Below are positions 17,967-26,920 of a stretch of 64,000 nucleotides of DNA, piece after piece. This stretch comes from MWCO01 sp964488865 (GTDB lineage Bacteria; Myxococcota_A; Polyangia; Polyangiales; Polyangiaceae). Under the pieces are notes generated by a model. The model made no database searches and was not told where the DNA came from. It saw nothing but the letters and a program-made list of their open reading frames with translations. A program made the position numbers and the translations under genes. The stretch's first letter is position 1, and every line of letters starts with the position of its first letter. Location of the stretch: assembly GCA_964488865.1 (NCBI GenBank), contig CAZAWR010000006.1:62001-126000 (forward strand), in the 5' to 3' direction.

Positions 17967-18221
17967 ATGGGGCTCAACACCCTCGTTTCCTTCTCGCAAC
18001 AAGCGCTGATGCTGTCGCTGGCCGTGGTGCTTCCGGTGTTGGCGGTAGCGGCGGTGATCGGGTTGGTGATGGCAGTGTTGCAGGCGGCGACGCAGGTGCA
18101 GGATCCCACGCTCGCGCACCTGCCGCGGGTGGTGGCCGTGGCGGCGGCGCTGGCGGTGTTCGGTCCGTGGATGGGGCGGGAGATCGCGGCGTTCGCGATC
18201 CGTGCTTTCAGCGGAGGTTGA
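17967..18221 (+). CDS. FliQ/SctS-family export apparatus protein, orphan
   Basis: An 84-residue protein with two hydrophobic helices and the family's central QAATQVQDPTLAHLP loop, matching the QAATQI(N/Q)E(x)TL pattern of FliQ/YscS/SctS. These small proteins sit in the export gate of flagella and type III secretion injectisomes. Its length equals the usual 85-90 residues. No other flagellar or type III gene lies in this window; neighbours are a repeat lipoprotein (2-base gap) and a TetR regulator. It could belong to a dispersed apparatus or be a leftover. Confidence 0.85.
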   Translation: MGLNTLVSFSQQALMLSLAVVLPVLAVAAVIGLVMAVLQAATQVQDPTLAHLPRVVAVAAALAVFGPWMGREIAAFAIRAFSGG

Positions 18222-18252
18222 CCGGTCCTGGGCCGAGTGCTAGCGGACGACC

Positions 18253-18891
18253 GTGACTGAATCACGGTTCAGCGGAAAGGACGCGAAGGCGAAGCGGTAC
18301 CCGGAGCAGCGGGCGGACAAGCGGGCGCGCATCCTCGCCGCGGCAGCCGAAGTCTTCGTGAACAGCGGCTTTCACGAGACGCATATCTCGCACATCGCGC
18401 GCGCGGCGGGCGTGGCGGATGGAACCATCTACCTCTACTTCTCGAGCAAGGAGTCGCTCCTGGCGGCGCTGTTCGAGGACAACGTCTCGCGCTTCTTCCG
18501 CTTGATCGACGACGAGCTCGCCGCAATCGAAGCCCCGCGCGACAAGCTGCTCCGGGTGGTGGCGCTGCAGCTGGGGCTTCTGGACCGGGAGCGGGGGCTC
18601 GCGGAGCTGCTCACGGTCAATTTGAGGCAATCGAGTCGCGCGGTGCGCGAGCTGGTCGCTCCGCACTTCATCGCCTACCTCGATCGCATCGAGCGCGTGG
18701 TGGCGGAAGGGCAAGCGCGTGGCGAGTTTCGCAAGGACCTGTCCGCGCGCGTGGCGGCGCGGGCGATCTTCGGGGCGCTCGACGGGGTGACGCTGACGTG
18801 GGCCCTCGGCGGAGGCCAAGAAGGCGGACTGGTGAAGGCAGCGGAGACGGTGGGGATGCTGTTGCTCGACGGGTTGATGACCGCGTCATGA
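18253..18891 (+). CDS. TetR/AcrR-family transcriptional regulator
   Basis: A 212-residue regulator. The N-terminal helix-turn-helix reads RARILAAAAEVFVNSGFHET, then ISHIARAAGVADGTIYLYFS, the TetR recognition-helix hallmark. The C-terminal ligand-binding domain is helical (FFRLIDDELAAIEAPRDKLL; LLTVNLRQSSRAVRELV) and resembles fatty-acid-responsive FadR/PsrA-type members. Start is a GTG at 18253. The stop overlaps the ATG of the next gene (ATGA), so the two are translationally coupled. That is unusual for a regulator and an EF-P-modifying enzyme. An acyl-CoA ligase lies ~4 kb downstream, but regulation of it is speculation. Confidence 0.93.
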   Translation: MTESRFSGKDAKAKRYPEQRADKRARILAAAAEVFVNSGFHETHISHIARAAGVADGTIYLYFSSKESLLAALFEDNVSRFFRLIDDELAAIEAPRDKLLRVVALQLGLLDRERGLAELLTVNLRQSSRAVRELVAPHFIAYLDRIERVVAEGQARGEFRKDLSARVAARAIFGALDGVTLTWALGGGQEGGLVKAAETVGMLLLDGLMTAS

Positions 18892-20081
18892 GCGTTCTTT
18901 CGCCGAGCGATCTTCGTGACTTGGAAGGGGGAACTCGGCTTCGGGTCGGGGGCCGCGTGCGACGCCAACCGGACGGAGGCTGGCAGGTCGCGGATGCCCT
19001 CGACGCGGTCGTCGTGCATTCGGAATCCACGCCAGAGGACGGGTGTTTGGTCCTCGTGGAAGGGACCTGGGCAGGGGACCGGATCGATCAAGCCGTCGTG
19101 ATCGAGCAGCACCAGCCCATGTCCGAAGCCTTCGCGGAGTCCGCACGACTCCTCGACCGCGGGGTGGGCAGCGCGCTCCGTCGACGTGCGGCTGTGTTGA
19201 AGAGCATTCGCGCGTGGTTCGACGAGCGGAGCTTTCTCGAAGTCGAGACCCCCCAGCGGGTCCCCTCCCCTGGCCTCGACCTGCACCTCGACGCGTTCGA
19301 AGCGGCGGGATCGTTTCTGATCACATCGCCCGAGTACCAGATGAAGCGACTGCTCGCGGGAGGTTTCCCAAGGATCTACCAGCTCGTGCGGTGCTTCCGG
19401 GCCGACGAGCGTGGCGACCTTCACAACAGCGAGTTCTTGATGCTCGAATGGTACCGGGCCTTCGCAGGGATCGACGACGTCATCCGGGACACGGAAGAGC
19501 TGATCGCGTACGTGGCGCAGGCGGCGACGGGAGAAGCGTCCGTACGGTGGCGTGGTCGGACGCTGGACGTGCGACCGCCCTTCGCGCGAATCTCCGTGCT
19601 GGAAGCGTTCGAGCGTCACACGGGTCTCGACCGCGACACGGTGCTTCGGCTGGCCGAGTTTGACGAAGACGCCTACTTCCGGTTGCTGGTGGAGAACGTC
19701 GAGCCGGCGCTGGCAGCGCTGCCCCATGCGGTCGTGTTGCATGACTTCCCGTCCGTGCATGCGTCCCTGGCGCGGCGTCGACCGGACGACCCGATGGTGT
19801 GCGAGCGGTTCGAGGTCTACGTGGGAGGGGTCGAGCTGTGCAACGGGTTCGGAGAGCTGACCGATGCGCGCGAGCAGCGCATGCGGTTGGAGCACGACCA
19901 GGACGCAAGGCGGATGGCGGGTAAGGTCCCCTACCCCATCGACGAGCGCTTCGTTCGCTCGCTGGAGGAAGGGATGCCGCCGTCGGGGGGCAATGCTCTG
20001 GGCGTCGATCGGTTGGTGATGCTCTGTCTCGGGGCCGATTCGATCGGACAGGTCATGGCGTTCCCTGACGACTGGTTGTGA
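18888..20081 (+). CDS. epmA: EF-P (R)-beta-lysine ligase-like protein (EpmA/GenX), with N-terminal OB-like extension
   Basis: A class II lysyl-tRNA-synthetase-like core without full tRNA-binding parts, as in EpmA, which attaches lysine to translation factor EF-P. Motif 2 is FPRIYQLVRCFRADERGDLH with the following NSEFLMLEWYRAF. Motif 3 is GGNALGVDRLVML near the end. ITSPEYQMKRLLAGG is characteristic. The protein is 397 residues versus about 325 for E. coli EpmA. The extra ~75 N-terminal residues (GTRLRVGGRVRR, then VVVHSESTPEDGCLVLVEGT) look like a small OB fold. No EpmB or EF-P gene is in the window. Start overlaps the TetR stop. Confidence 0.85.
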   Translation: MSVLSPSDLRDLEGGTRLRVGGRVRRQPDGGWQVADALDAVVVHSESTPEDGCLVLVEGTWAGDRIDQAVVIEQHQPMSEAFAESARLLDRGVGSALRRRAAVLKSIRAWFDERSFLEVETPQRVPSPGLDLHLDAFEAAGSFLITSPEYQMKRLLAGGFPRIYQLVRCFRADERGDLHNSEFLMLEWYRAFAGIDDVIRDTEELIAYVAQAATGEASVRWRGRTLDVRPPFARISVLEAFERHTGLDRDTVLRLAEFDEDAYFRLLVENVEPALAALPHAVVLHDFPSVHASLARRRPDDPMVCERFEVYVGGVELCNGFGELTDAREQRMRLEHDQDARRMAGKVPYPIDERFVRSLEEGMPPSGGNALGVDRLVMLCLGADSIGQVMAFPDDWL

Positions 20082-20094
20082 TAGGTTTCTGGCC

Positions 20095-20640
20095 ATGCGG
20101 ACGGGCTCGGTGCACAGGACCGTGACAGCGTGCGGGATGCTGAGCTTGGTCGCGTGTGCCACCGTCGACCCACCTCGACCGGTGACGCCCATTCCCGTTG
20201 CGGTCCAGGAGGAGGAAACAACCGAGACGCCTTGGACCACATGCATGAGTCGGGCGGAGTCGATGGAGGACATGGCCGCGGAGGTGGAGCGCCTGGGCGA
20301 GCAGTGTGGGGTGGTCGCCGGGCAGAGGGCGCTCACGCCGGTGAGACGAGGCGAACAGACGTCGGAATCCGCGGTGGATCGCTACACGTTCCGGCTCGAC
20401 CGTGCGGGGACGTGTTTCCGAGTGTACGCGATCGGGGGCGAGGGGGTGGAGGACATGGCCCTGGAGGTCTTGGACGAGTCGGGAAAGCTGGTGGCGTCGG
20501 GTGAGCAGGCGGGGCGACGGGTCGCCGCGCCGTATCGTGAGCCGGCGTGTGTACCGGCGGGGGTGTACACGGTGGAGGTGGGCGTGACGGGGGGCGGCGG
20601 GGGCTACGCGTTGCAGGTTTGGACGCATGGGGGGACCTGA
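20095..20640 (+). CDS. Hypothetical lipoprotein with PPC-like domain
   Basis: This 181-residue protein has an N-terminal signal peptide and lipobox SLVAC (Cys21), followed by a Pro/Val/Glu linker. Residues ~90-181 form a beta-rich domain (DRYTFRLDRAGTCFRVYAIG, MALEVLDESGKLVASGE, PAGVYTVEVGV) resembling bacterial pre-peptidase C-terminal domains. Such domains usually help secretion or binding and have no catalytic role. It starts 13 bases after epmA and ends 53 bases before a methyltransferase. Function unknown. Confidence 0.7.
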   Translation: MRTGSVHRTVTACGMLSLVACATVDPPRPVTPIPVAVQEEETTETPWTTCMSRAESMEDMAAEVERLGEQCGVVAGQRALTPVRRGEQTSESAVDRYTFRLDRAGTCFRVYAIGGEGVEDMALEVLDESGKLVASGEQAGRRVAAPYREPACVPAGVYTVEVGVTGGGGGYALQVWTHGGT

Positions 20641-20693
20641 GCTGCAAGTCCTCTCGACGACCGCTTCATCGCCACGATAGAGTCTGCCAAACG

Positions 20694-21506
20694 ATGACAG
20701 CCGAGTGGCCCCTCGATCCCCATGCCTTCGCGGCGTACTACAAGTTCGCGCCAGCGGCCCTTGCGCTCCGGGAGTGCATCCGTCTGCAGGCGGTACGGCA
20801 CATGGAGTTGCCTGAGCCGATCTTGGACGTTGGGTGCGGCGACGGCGTGTTTGCGCGCCTGGCCTACCCCGGCAAGCAGACGTGGGGGATCGACATCAAC
20901 CCGACGGAGTTGCAGCGCGCGCAGAGTACGCACTCCTACAGCACGCTGATTTGCGGAAACGTGTGCACGGTGGATCTGCCCCCGCGGTTCTTCGGGAGTG
21001 CGATCGCGAACTGCAGCCTCGAGCACGTTCCGGACCTCGGGGCAGCGCTTCGCAACATTCATGGGGCTCTGAAGCCGGACGCCCCGTTCGTTCTCATCGT
21101 TCCCACCCCTACCTGGACCAACCGCTTGGCGCTGGTAGAGGCGCTCAACAAGGCGGGATTCTACGGCCTGGGAAGGGCGTACGGCGAGACGCTGGACCAA
21201 GTGTTTCGCCACGTGCACATGTACGATGGACCGACGTGGGTGCGTCATCTCGAGGCCAGCGGTTTCGATCGGTGCGAGGTGACGAAGATCGCCCAGCGCG
21301 GGGTTTCGTGGGCGTTCGATGCGCTGCTCTGGCCGAGCCTCCTCGGCTACGTGAACAAACGGATGACGGGGCGCTGGGTCCTGCTCCCCCGGCTTCGCGC
21401 CCTCACGAGCGACGTGGTGAGGCTCTCGCTGGACGCGCTGGCCTCGCGGGTGCCGGACGCGGAAGAGGCCGCCGAGTACCTCATCGTCTGCAGGACGCGG
21501 CCGTGA
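20694..21506 (+). CDS. Class I SAM-dependent methyltransferase
   Basis: A 270-residue protein with motif I ILDVGCGDGVFARLA, acidic motif II (IDIN) and the NCSLEHVPDLGAALRNI region typical of Methyltransf_11. The start at 20694 (ATG) removes an extended shadow upstream. The C-terminal ~80 residues are longer than the fold needs and fairly hydrophobic, so the protein may work on a lipid or membrane-bound sugar. Its stop overlaps the next methyltransferase start by 4 bases, so the two are probably made together. The substrate cannot be read from sequence. Confidence 0.85.
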   Translation: MTAEWPLDPHAFAAYYKFAPAALALRECIRLQAVRHMELPEPILDVGCGDGVFARLAYPGKQTWGIDINPTELQRAQSTHSYSTLICGNVCTVDLPPRFFGSAIANCSLEHVPDLGAALRNIHGALKPDAPFVLIVPTPTWTNRLALVEALNKAGFYGLGRAYGETLDQVFRHVHMYDGPTWVRHLEASGFDRCEVTKIAQRGVSWAFDALLWPSLLGYVNKRMTGRWVLLPRLRALTSDVVRLSLDALASRVPDAEEAAEYLIVCRTRP

Positions 21507-22159
21507 CGTTCATGCGGCGCGAGGACGACAGCGTGGACTACTTCACGAACCACGAGCGAAGGGACCGCTTCCCCTGGTCGCTCTATCACCGTCCGATTTC
21601 GCGGTACATCGCGGACATCGTGCGCGAGCGAGGGCCGTCGCCTTCCGTCATGATCGTGGGTTGCGGCCTCGAGCCGTACGTGGATGGCGCACGGGAGATC
21701 TCTTGTGTGGCATGCGACGTGGACGAACGGGCGATCGAGGCGTGCAAGCGTGCGTTCCCACGGGCGGCGGACCGAGTGGGAGTCTGCCCCTCTCCGTACG
21801 AATTGCCCGGAGGTCCACCGTTTGAAGGACCGTTCGACGTCATCGTCGCGAAGGATGTGGTGGAGCATCTCACCGAACCCGCGCGATGGGCTCGGGTGCT
21901 GGCGGCTCGGCTGGCGGCGGGAGGCGAGCTCGTGCTCTCGACCCCCAATTACGGAAGGGGCTCCACGCTCGACGTGCTGGAGCGAACGGTTCTCGAGACG
22001 GTGGCTCGCCGGGACGGGTACTCGCGGCGCCACATTCACCCGAGTCGATTCGATGCTGGGTTGCTGGGGGCGTTGGACCTTGGTTCCGGGATCCGGCTGG
22101 TCGAGGTGGTCACGACGTGGAACCGGTGGGCTTTGGTGGGGCGGTGGCGACGGTCGTGA
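21503..22159 (+). CDS. Class I SAM-dependent methyltransferase
   Basis: A 218-residue protein coupled to the previous gene through a GTGA overlap (an ATG at 21512 is an alternative start). Motif I is MIVGCGLEPYV, with the first Gly of GxGxG in altered context. VACDVDERAIEACKRAF is motif II, and FDVIVAKDVVEHLTEPARWA is the motif-IV-like segment of the Methyltransf_11/23 family. HIHPSRF in the last third is often seen in enzymes modifying sugars or lipids. Two adjacent methyltransferases without other biosynthetic genes suggest sequential steps on one substrate, which is an inference. Confidence 0.8.
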   Translation: MTFMRREDDSVDYFTNHERRDRFPWSLYHRPISRYIADIVRERGPSPSVMIVGCGLEPYVDGAREISCVACDVDERAIEACKRAFPRAADRVGVCPSPYELPGGPPFEGPFDVIVAKDVVEHLTEPARWARVLAARLAAGGELVLSTPNYGRGSTLDVLERTVLETVARRDGYSRRHIHPSRFDAGLLGALDLGSGIRLVEVVTTWNRWALVGRWRRS

Positions 22160-22225
22160 CGCGTCGCGGGCACGGGAGAGCCGATTTCATCTGGCGATTC
22201 GCGACCAAGGCTCTATGAAGCCCCC

Positions 22226-23053
22226 ATGATCGAACCGAAGCTGGACGCCCTGCGGCAACACATCCGCGCGATGGAATCCGTCGTGGTTTGCTATTCCGGC
22301 GGGCTTGACAGCGGCTTCGTTCTCGCGGTGGCGCACGAGCAACTCGGCCTTCGCGCCGTCGGGCTCACGGCCGCCGGCCCTGCCCTGGCCCCATCGGAGA
22401 GGGAGGACGCGGCCGCGTTCGCCAAGCAGATCGGCGCCGCGCACGAGATCATCGACGCGGGAGAGATCGACGTGACAGATTACGTCGCCAACGGGCCGGA
22501 CCGCTGCTTCCACTGCAAGACGGCGCTGTACGTGGCTGCGGAGCGCTTTCGGAAAGACCGCGGGATGGCCCACGTCGTCAACGGGACCAACCTGGACGAC
22601 CTGGGGGACTACCGACCCGGCCTCGAGGCTGCGAAGAACGCAGGGGTTCGAAGCCCGCTGGTCGAGGTCGGGTTTCACAAGGCCGACGTGCGCGAGGCTG
22701 CGAAGCTCATGGGGCTGCGGCTCTGGGACAAGCCGGCGGCGGCGTGTCTGGCGAGCCGAATTCCCTACGGGACCGCGGTCACGCCCGAGCGGCTCTCGCA
22801 GGTAGCTGGGCTCGAAGCGGAGATTCGTGCGCTCGGATTCCGCGTTGTCCGCGTGCGGCACCACGACGCGATCGCGCGGATCGAGTTGGGGGCCGATGAG
22901 CTGGCGCGAATGCTCGAGGCCACCTGCAGAACCCAGGTGTTCGAGGCGGGAAAGCGCCATGGTTTCTCGTATGTGACCCTGGATCTCGGGGCATACCGGG
23001 TAGGCAGCCACAACGAAGTGCTCGACGGGCGGCACCTCCGGACGATTCCGTGA
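22226..23053 (+). CDS. larE: ATP-dependent sacrificial sulfur transferase LarE
   Basis: LarE supplies sulfur to the nickel-pincer nucleotide cofactor of lactate racemase. In the classic enzyme it gives up its own cysteine. The PP-loop CYSGGLDSG lies at residues 22-30, RCFHCKTALY at 93-102, and the conserved ACLASRIPYG carries C174, which I take as the sulfur donor (position 176 in the Lactiplantibacillus enzyme). The C-terminal part is complete (GSHNEVLDGRHLR). No larB, larC or larA is in this window, so the partner genes must be elsewhere, or LarE serves another pathway. Confidence 0.9.
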   Translation: MIEPKLDALRQHIRAMESVVVCYSGGLDSGFVLAVAHEQLGLRAVGLTAAGPALAPSEREDAAAFAKQIGAAHEIIDAGEIDVTDYVANGPDRCFHCKTALYVAAERFRKDRGMAHVVNGTNLDDLGDYRPGLEAAKNAGVRSPLVEVGFHKADVREAAKLMGLRLWDKPAAACLASRIPYGTAVTPERLSQVAGLEAEIRALGFRVVRVRHHDAIARIELGADELARMLEATCRTQVFEAGKRHGFSYVTLDLGAYRVGSHNEVLDGRHLRTIP

Positions 23054-23169
23054 CACCGCGAGGTCGTCACGGATTGACCCAGGGCGGAGCCAGCGCCTAC
23101 GCTTGTGCGCCGCCGCGGGGCCGGCCGAACCGTGAACCACCACCAGCCGTGTAGCGAGGGGTATAGCAG

Positions 23170-24951
<1,782 letters not shown>

Positions 24952-25013
24952 TCGACCTCGTGGTTCCAAGGTCCGAGCGATCCATTGCTGACGCGAGGTG
25001 ACCGCGTGCACTT

Positions 25014-25029
25014 CCTCGAGTTCTCGAGG
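25014..25029 (+). repeat. Small inverted repeat before the ATG at 25038
   Basis: CCTCGAGTTCTCGAGG forms a 6-bp stem with a 4-base loop that overlaps the GAGGGG ribosome binding site region. It could modulate translation of the membrane protein gene, but no evidence beyond pairing exists. Confidence 0.35.
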
Positions 25030-25037
25030 GGATAAGA

Positions 25038-26918
25038 ATGGATCCTCCGCTACCACTCTCCATGAGTCTGCTGGTGGTCTGCTTGCCGGCGATCGGATGG
25101 TTGACCTGGCAGGTCATGCGTTCGTTGGTCCCGTCGCGCCAGGCATGGGTCCTGACGCCAGCGGTGGCAGTGACCGTCTGGCTGGTTTGCCTCCACGCTG
25201 CGAGCTACGCGTTCCGTTCCTTCACGGTTGGGCTGGTGGTCGGAACGGTGGTGCCTGCAGCGCTGGGGGCTGTTGGATGGCTTGTTCGCGGACGCTTTGG
25301 CTCGATCCAACGCAGTGACACCGCGCCACCGGTGCCAGTTTGGTGGCTGTGGGGCGGAGCAATGCTGGTCATGGGTCTGGTCTCCCCCGCTGCGTTCGGG
25401 TGGGCTTTTCACGACGAGATCAACCTGACCGGACACATGTCCATCGCCTCGCAGATGCAGAACGGCATCTACCCGCCACGCCACCTCACGATGGCTGGGT
25501 TCGAGCTTCGGTATCACTATGGCTTCGACGCCGTAGCCGCAGCGGTGGGAGTCCTGTTTCGGCTCGGGATCAGCACCGCGATCGACCTCGTCACCGTGCT
25601 GTCGTGGGGCGCTTGCTGGATGATCGCAAGCGAGATGGGACCGAGGCTGTTGGGTCATCCCAAAGGTTGGTTCTTGGCACCTCTCGTCCTCTTGGGGGGA
25701 GGTTTGCCGGTTGTTTGCGAGCCTGCCTACGACGCTGCGCTCGCGATTTGGGTCGGCGGATGCGTGGTCGATCAGGCTTACGTGGGCCCGCCGCTGGTGT
25801 CGTACCTGTTCCAGCACCCATGGGGGCTTGGCCTGCCGCTTGGGCTGGCGTTCTTTTCCTTGCACCAGTCGGAGCCGAGATCCGTGGGCAAGAGCGTTGT
25901 CGAAGGGATGTTGCTCCTGGGACTCGCACTGAGTCAGCTCGTGTTGTTCGTTTGTCTCGCCGCGGCGGGGCCGGTCGCTCGCGCAATTGCATACGGGTGG
26001 GGCAGACGCGTCGCTGGTCGCCCGTTCGAGTTTCCCTGGAAGGGATTCTTCCACGGTGTTCTTCCCGCTGGCATTTCCCTGGTGGTCGCCTCCCAGCTCG
26101 GCGGAATGTTCGCAGCTTCCGATGCAGGTGCGATGCTGACGCTGCGCAGTGGCCCCACACCAACCTGGCTCGGAACCCTCGAGTGGAACCTCTCGACGTT
26201 CGGGCTATTCCTACCCCTTGGGCTCATCGGCGTGGTGCTGCTTGCACGCAGGCGAGTGTTTCTGCCTGCCCTTCTGCTTGGTGGGTCCATGCTGGTGCTG
26301 CACGCGGTCGCACACACGGTGACATGGGACATCGTCAAGTTCAGCGCAGTGGCTCACCTTGCGATGGCCTGGGGCACGGGAGAGGTGCTCATGCGAACCT
26401 TGGCGTTCCCGTCCGCCTGGGCCCGGCGCCTTGTGCCAGCCATATCATCGATGGTTCTGGTTCACGCCGGAGTAGCTTTCTGCGCGGTGTTTCTCGTCGC
26501 CCCGAGCGGTGCCCCCGTGGACTTACTTCCGCCGGCTCATGTCGTCCTAGAACCTGACGATGCCGAGGTGGTGAAGGAACTGCGCAACCAGGCTCGCCCC
26601 GGTGACGTGGTGTACCGACGACGAAAGCGCGTTGCCTACGGGTATGCGCAGTGGGGAGGGCTCCCGCAGATCTGGACGGATCGACAGATGGAAGCATTCG
26701 GCTTCCCCAGCGAGATGGTGGCGCAACGGAAGAGGCTGTTGCAGACGTGGCCGTCAGAAACCGCCGCGTATCGGCTCGAGGGAGTCCGCTGGCTCGTCCT
26801 CGACACAGAGGATCACAAACTCCGCTCCCATGTGGCCGAGTGGATCGCCCGAGGAGAAGCTGCGCACCGACACACGGCGGGACAACTCGACGTCGTAGAG
26901 CTACTGCCGCCCCCGTAG
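25038..26918 (+). CDS. Polytopic membrane protein, GT-C-like
   Basis: A 626-residue protein with about 12 hydrophobic segments, starting at an ATG preceded by GAGGGG. The first large loop after helix 4 contains FHDEINLTGHMSIASQMQNG, an acidic residue cluster at the membrane surface as in GT-C glycosyltransferases that use lipid-linked sugars, followed by ELRYHYGFDAVAAAV. The last ~130 residues form a soluble domain (EPDDAEVVKELRNQARPGDVVYRRR). Its closest relatives here are the genes at 26921 and 55948. Substrate unknown; glycosyltransferase activity is an inference. Its stop lies 2 bases from that of the convergent next gene. Confidence 0.7.
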   Translation: MDPPLPLSMSLLVVCLPAIGWLTWQVMRSLVPSRQAWVLTPAVAVTVWLVCLHAASYAFRSFTVGLVVGTVVPAALGAVGWLVRGRFGSIQRSDTAPPVPVWWLWGGAMLVMGLVSPAAFGWAFHDEINLTGHMSIASQMQNGIYPPRHLTMAGFELRYHYGFDAVAAAVGVLFRLGISTAIDLVTVLSWGACWMIASEMGPRLLGHPKGWFLAPLVLLGGGLPVVCEPAYDAALAIWVGGCVVDQAYVGPPLVSYLFQHPWGLGLPLGLAFFSLHQSEPRSVGKSVVEGMLLLGLALSQLVLFVCLAAAGPVARAIAYGWGRRVAGRPFEFPWKGFFHGVLPAGISLVVASQLGGMFAASDAGAMLTLRSGPTPTWLGTLEWNLSTFGLFLPLGLIGVVLLARRRVFLPALLLGGSMLVLHAVAHTVTWDIVKFSAVAHLAMAWGTGEVLMRTLAFPSAWARRLVPAISSMVLVHAGVAFCAVFLVAPSGAPVDLLPPAHVVLEPDDAEVVKELRNQARPGDVVYRRRKRVAYGYAQWGGLPQIWTDRQMEAFGFPSEMVAQRKRLLQTWPSETAAYRLEGVRWLVLDTEDHKLRSHVAEWIARGEAAHRHTAGQLDVVELLPPP

Positions 26919-26920
26919 CA

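Noticed and set aside
18675..20336. 553-residue frame antisense to epmA
   Set aside because: Covers a gene with clear class II synthetase motifs on the other strand.
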